64,000 nt of DNA from CBDCGS01 sp965216915 (lineage in GTDB: Bacteria; Pseudomonadota; Alphaproteobacteria; UBA828): assembly GCA_965216915.1 (NCBI GenBank), contig CBDCGS010000010.1, forward strand, positions 1 to 64,000. Direction: 5' to 3'. The translations under genes were made by a program, and so were the position numbers. Below are positions 62,247 through 64,000 of the stretch, piece after piece (position 1 is the stretch's first letter; each line of letters begins with the position of its first letter). The notes beneath the pieces were generated by a model. That model had not been told where the DNA came from, ran no database searches, and was given only the letters and a program-made list of their open reading frames with translations.

Positions 62247-63467
62247 TTAGGCGTTGAGCACGCGGTCCATCTGCGCCTGCATTTCCTGCAGGTGCTCGGG
62301 CACCGCGCTGAACCAGAAGTCCTCCTTGGCGAACTTGATCTTCATCTTCTCCTGCGCCTCGGTCATCGGCGCGGAGATGTCATCCATGCCGTTGCTCATG
62401 GCATATTCGGTGGCCAAGTCGGGCCGGCCATTCAGGTAGCCACGGAGCGGCGTGATGGTCGAGGCGTAGCCGCCGCTCAGGAACCAGTTGAGCGCCGTGT
62501 AGACCTCCTCGAGGTTGCCGCGATCCTCGACCTGAGACGGGATGTAGGCCGCGTGCATCCACTTCGTGTAGAACTCCTTCGCAGTGGCATACACCCAATC
62601 GCCGCCGGCCTTGTTGGCTTCGCGCACGGCCGGCTCCCAGCACCGGATCGCGTCGACTTCGCCGTTCTTCATGTCGGCGACCTGGTCGTCGAAGATCTTC
62701 CAGAAGTTGCGGAACTGGCCGGCTTCCTTGCGTTCGATCAGGAAGTCCGCGGTCGCTTTGGCCTCTTCGGGCGAGGGGTTGAGGATGTCCTTGACCTCGA
62801 GCTGACCGGAGTTCTTGAGGTAGGCGAGTGCCTCCCAAAGGTAGATGTAGTTGTCACCGGTCGACGAGCGGCCCATGGTCTTCTCGCTCTCGAAGACGAG
62901 CGACCAGGAGGCCTCCTCCGGCGGGCGCGGCTCGTTGAGCTTCGCCGGCAGATAGCCGAAGCTATCCGCGTTCATCGCAAGCGGCATGCCCCAGACGTTG
63001 CCGCCGTCGGGACTGAGATCGCGCACCAGATAGGGCACCGCCTTGATGCTGTCCGGCATGCCGCCCCAGTTCGGCACGGCCGAGGTTTGGGCCTGCATGA
63101 TGTAGCCGCCGTCGATCAGGGTTTGTTCCGTGCCGGACAGCGTGGACATCAGGTCGAAGCGATCGCCGGCATCGTTGACCTCGATCTCGGTGAGGAAGAT
63201 GCCCGGATCGTCCTTGATCACGGTGTCTTCCATCTTGAGGCCGGTGTCCGCTTCGAAGCGCGTCCAGTCGCCCGGAATCATGGTCGGCGCGGTGAAGAGC
63301 ATGCGGATCACGCCCTTCTCGGCGGCTTTCGAGCGGCGCGTCAAGCCTTGCAGGACGGCGGGCGCGCCCGCGATCACCGCGCCGGCCGCGGCGCCCTTGA
63401 TCACCTGCCGGCGTGACAGCGGGAAATAAAGATGCTTGCTAACCTGTTTCGGTTTTCTGCTTTTCAT
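62247..63467 (-). CDS. ABC extracellular solute-binding protein (PotD/SBP family 1), Tat-exported
   Basis: A 406-aa periplasmic binding protein. A twin-Arg signal SRRQVIKGAAAGAVIAGAPAVL (residues 18-39) precedes a type II fold with DDPGIFLTEIEVNDAGDRFDLM, YIMQAQTSAVPNW and DAIRCWEPAVREANKAGG. Family members bind polyamines, opines or small amines. Starts with ATG 63467 behind GGAGGATGACCCACC. Ligand unknown; the neighbouring GMC oxidoreductase suggests an alcohol or choline-like compound. Confidence 0.9.
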   Translation of the reverse strand: MKSRKPKQVSKHLYFPLSRRQVIKGAAAGAVIAGAPAVLQGLTRRSKAAEKGVIRMLFTAPTMIPGDWTRFEADTGLKMEDTVIKDDPGIFLTEIEVNDAGDRFDLMSTLSGTEQTLIDGGYIMQAQTSAVPNWGGMPDSIKAVPYLVRDLSPDGGNVWGMPLAMNADSFGYLPAKLNEPRPPEEASWSLVFESEKTMGRSSTGDNYIYLWEALAYLKNSGQLEVKDILNPSPEEAKATADFLIERKEAGQFRNFWKIFDDQVADMKNGEVDAIRCWEPAVREANKAGGDWVYATAKEFYTKWMHAAYIPSQVEDRGNLEEVYTALNWFLSGGYASTITPLRGYLNGRPDLATEYAMSNGMDDISAPMTEAQEKMKIKFAKEDFWFSAVPEHLQEMQAQMDRVLNA

Positions 63468-63544
63468 GGTGGGTCATCCTCCGCAGACGTTCGTGGACTC
63501 CATGCCATCGGCTCCGAGGAACGATGGACACTATCCCTTTCACG

Positions 63545-63565
63545 ATCCGGCGTTTTTCGCCGGAT
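63545..63565. terminator. Hairpin upstream of the binding-protein gene
   Basis: ATCCGGCG-TTTTT-CGCCGGAT: 8-bp stem, 5-nt loop, in the 174-bp gap between the GMC gene and the binding-protein gene. It may end the GMC transcript, but lacks a T-run after the stem on the minus strand. Confidence 0.4.
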
Positions 63566-63641
63566 GCGTCTTACCGTCGCCACATTGTCGCACCCGATCA
63601 GGCGTGGTGCCAACCCAAAGCTGGTCGGTTCGAGGGGTTTC

Positions 63642-64000
63642 TCACGCGTTCGCCAGCACCAGATCGGCGCCCTTTTCGCCGATCATGATGGCGGGCGCAT
63701 TGGTGTTGCCGGAGGTGAGGCGGGGCATGATCGAGGCGTCGATGACGCGGAGGTTCTCGATGCCGCGCACGCGGAGCTCGTCGTCGACCACCGCCAGCGG
63801 GTCGTCGCCCATCTTGCAGGTGCCGACGGGGTGGTAGAGCGTCGAGCCGGTGCGGCGCGCGTGGTCGAGCAGGGCCTCGTCGGTGTCGCAGGCGGAGCCG
63901 GGCAGGTGCTCGGCCTCGACATGCGCCGCGAGCGGCGTCGTCGCCACGATCTCGCGCGCGATGCGCAGACCCCCGATCAGCGCCTGCCGATCCGTCTCGG
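63642..64000 (-). CDS. GMC family oxidoreductase (choline-dehydrogenase-like), C-terminal part
   Basis: Flavin-dependent alcohol dehydrogenase family. The reverse strand reads from the window edge (ETDRQALIGGLRIAREIV) through STLYHPVGTCKMG, which holds the catalytic His, to RVIDASIMPRLTSGNTNAPAIMIGEKGADLV, the C-terminal FAD-binding signature. The 5' part is outside the window. It is 174 bp upstream of the polyamine-type transporter on the same strand. Confidence 0.93.
   Translation of the reverse strand, partial: ETDRQALIGGLRIAREIVATTPLAAHVEAEHLPGSACDTDEALLDHARRTGSTLYHPVGTCKMGDDPLAVVDDELRVRGIENLRVIDASIMPRLTSGNTNAPAIMIGEKGADLVLANA

Overview
The window is high-GC, densely coded chromosomal DNA, most likely from an alphaproteobacterium (Rhodospirillales-like). 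The reasons are the hom-glpX-recJ order, a class I PHA synthase, tRNA-Glu with an encoded CCA, a DUF1127 gene next to a LysR regulator, and many Liv-type and Pot-type ABC systems and enolase-superfamily enzymes. The taxon is an inference. I see no rRNA, CRISPR array, insertion sequence, phage gene or replication origin. No gene-free stretch exceeds about 220 bases.

Layout. 1-16.7 kb is mostly core: the 5' part of phaC, an OmpA-domain lipoprotein, hom, glpX, recJ, tRNA-Glu, a molybdopterin oxidoreductase, an NTF2-like protein, an ATP-grasp protein, an alpha/beta hydrolase, a mandelate-racemase-type enzyme with an ABM protein, prmA coupled to an aminopeptidase P, and a secreted FKBP isomerase. 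16.9-20.9 kb is a minus-strand surface-glycan operon (sulfotransferase, asparagine-synthase-like protein, flippase). 21-25.4 kb holds an EEP phosphodiesterase, a DUF1127/LysR divergent pair, a D-tartrate dehydratase homologue and a BKACE enzyme. 25.4-31.2 kb is a tightly coupled minus-strand chain (FAD/GcvT oxidoreductase, MmgE/PrpD, M19 dipeptidase-like protein, cysteine-synthase-like protein).

The centrepiece is 31.3-42.8 kb. An IclR regulator is divergent from an eleven-gene unit: two-subunit hydroquinone 1,2-dioxygenase, semialdehyde dehydrogenase, both subunits of a 3-oxoadipate CoA-transferase, maleylacetate reductase, and a complete five-gene Liv-type ABC importer. Two perfect 17-bp inverted repeats lie in the divergent promoter and a double hairpin closes the unit. 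Together these genes should import a hydroquinone-type aromatic and convert it to 3-oxoadipyl-CoA.

42.8-48.6 kb is a second glycan cluster (TPR/GT41-type glycosyltransferase, WbqC, hexapeptide acyltransferase, beta-propeller protein) followed by a repeat-rich PEP-CTERM-like protein with no visible signal peptide. 48.6-53.3 kb has two ThDP enzymes flanking a PRISE-type reductase. 53.3-59.2 kb holds sfsA, a luciferase-like monooxygenase, RidA, a polysaccharide deacetylase and hypotheticals. 59.2-64 kb is a minus-strand polyamine-type ABC transporter below a truncated GMC oxidoreductase.
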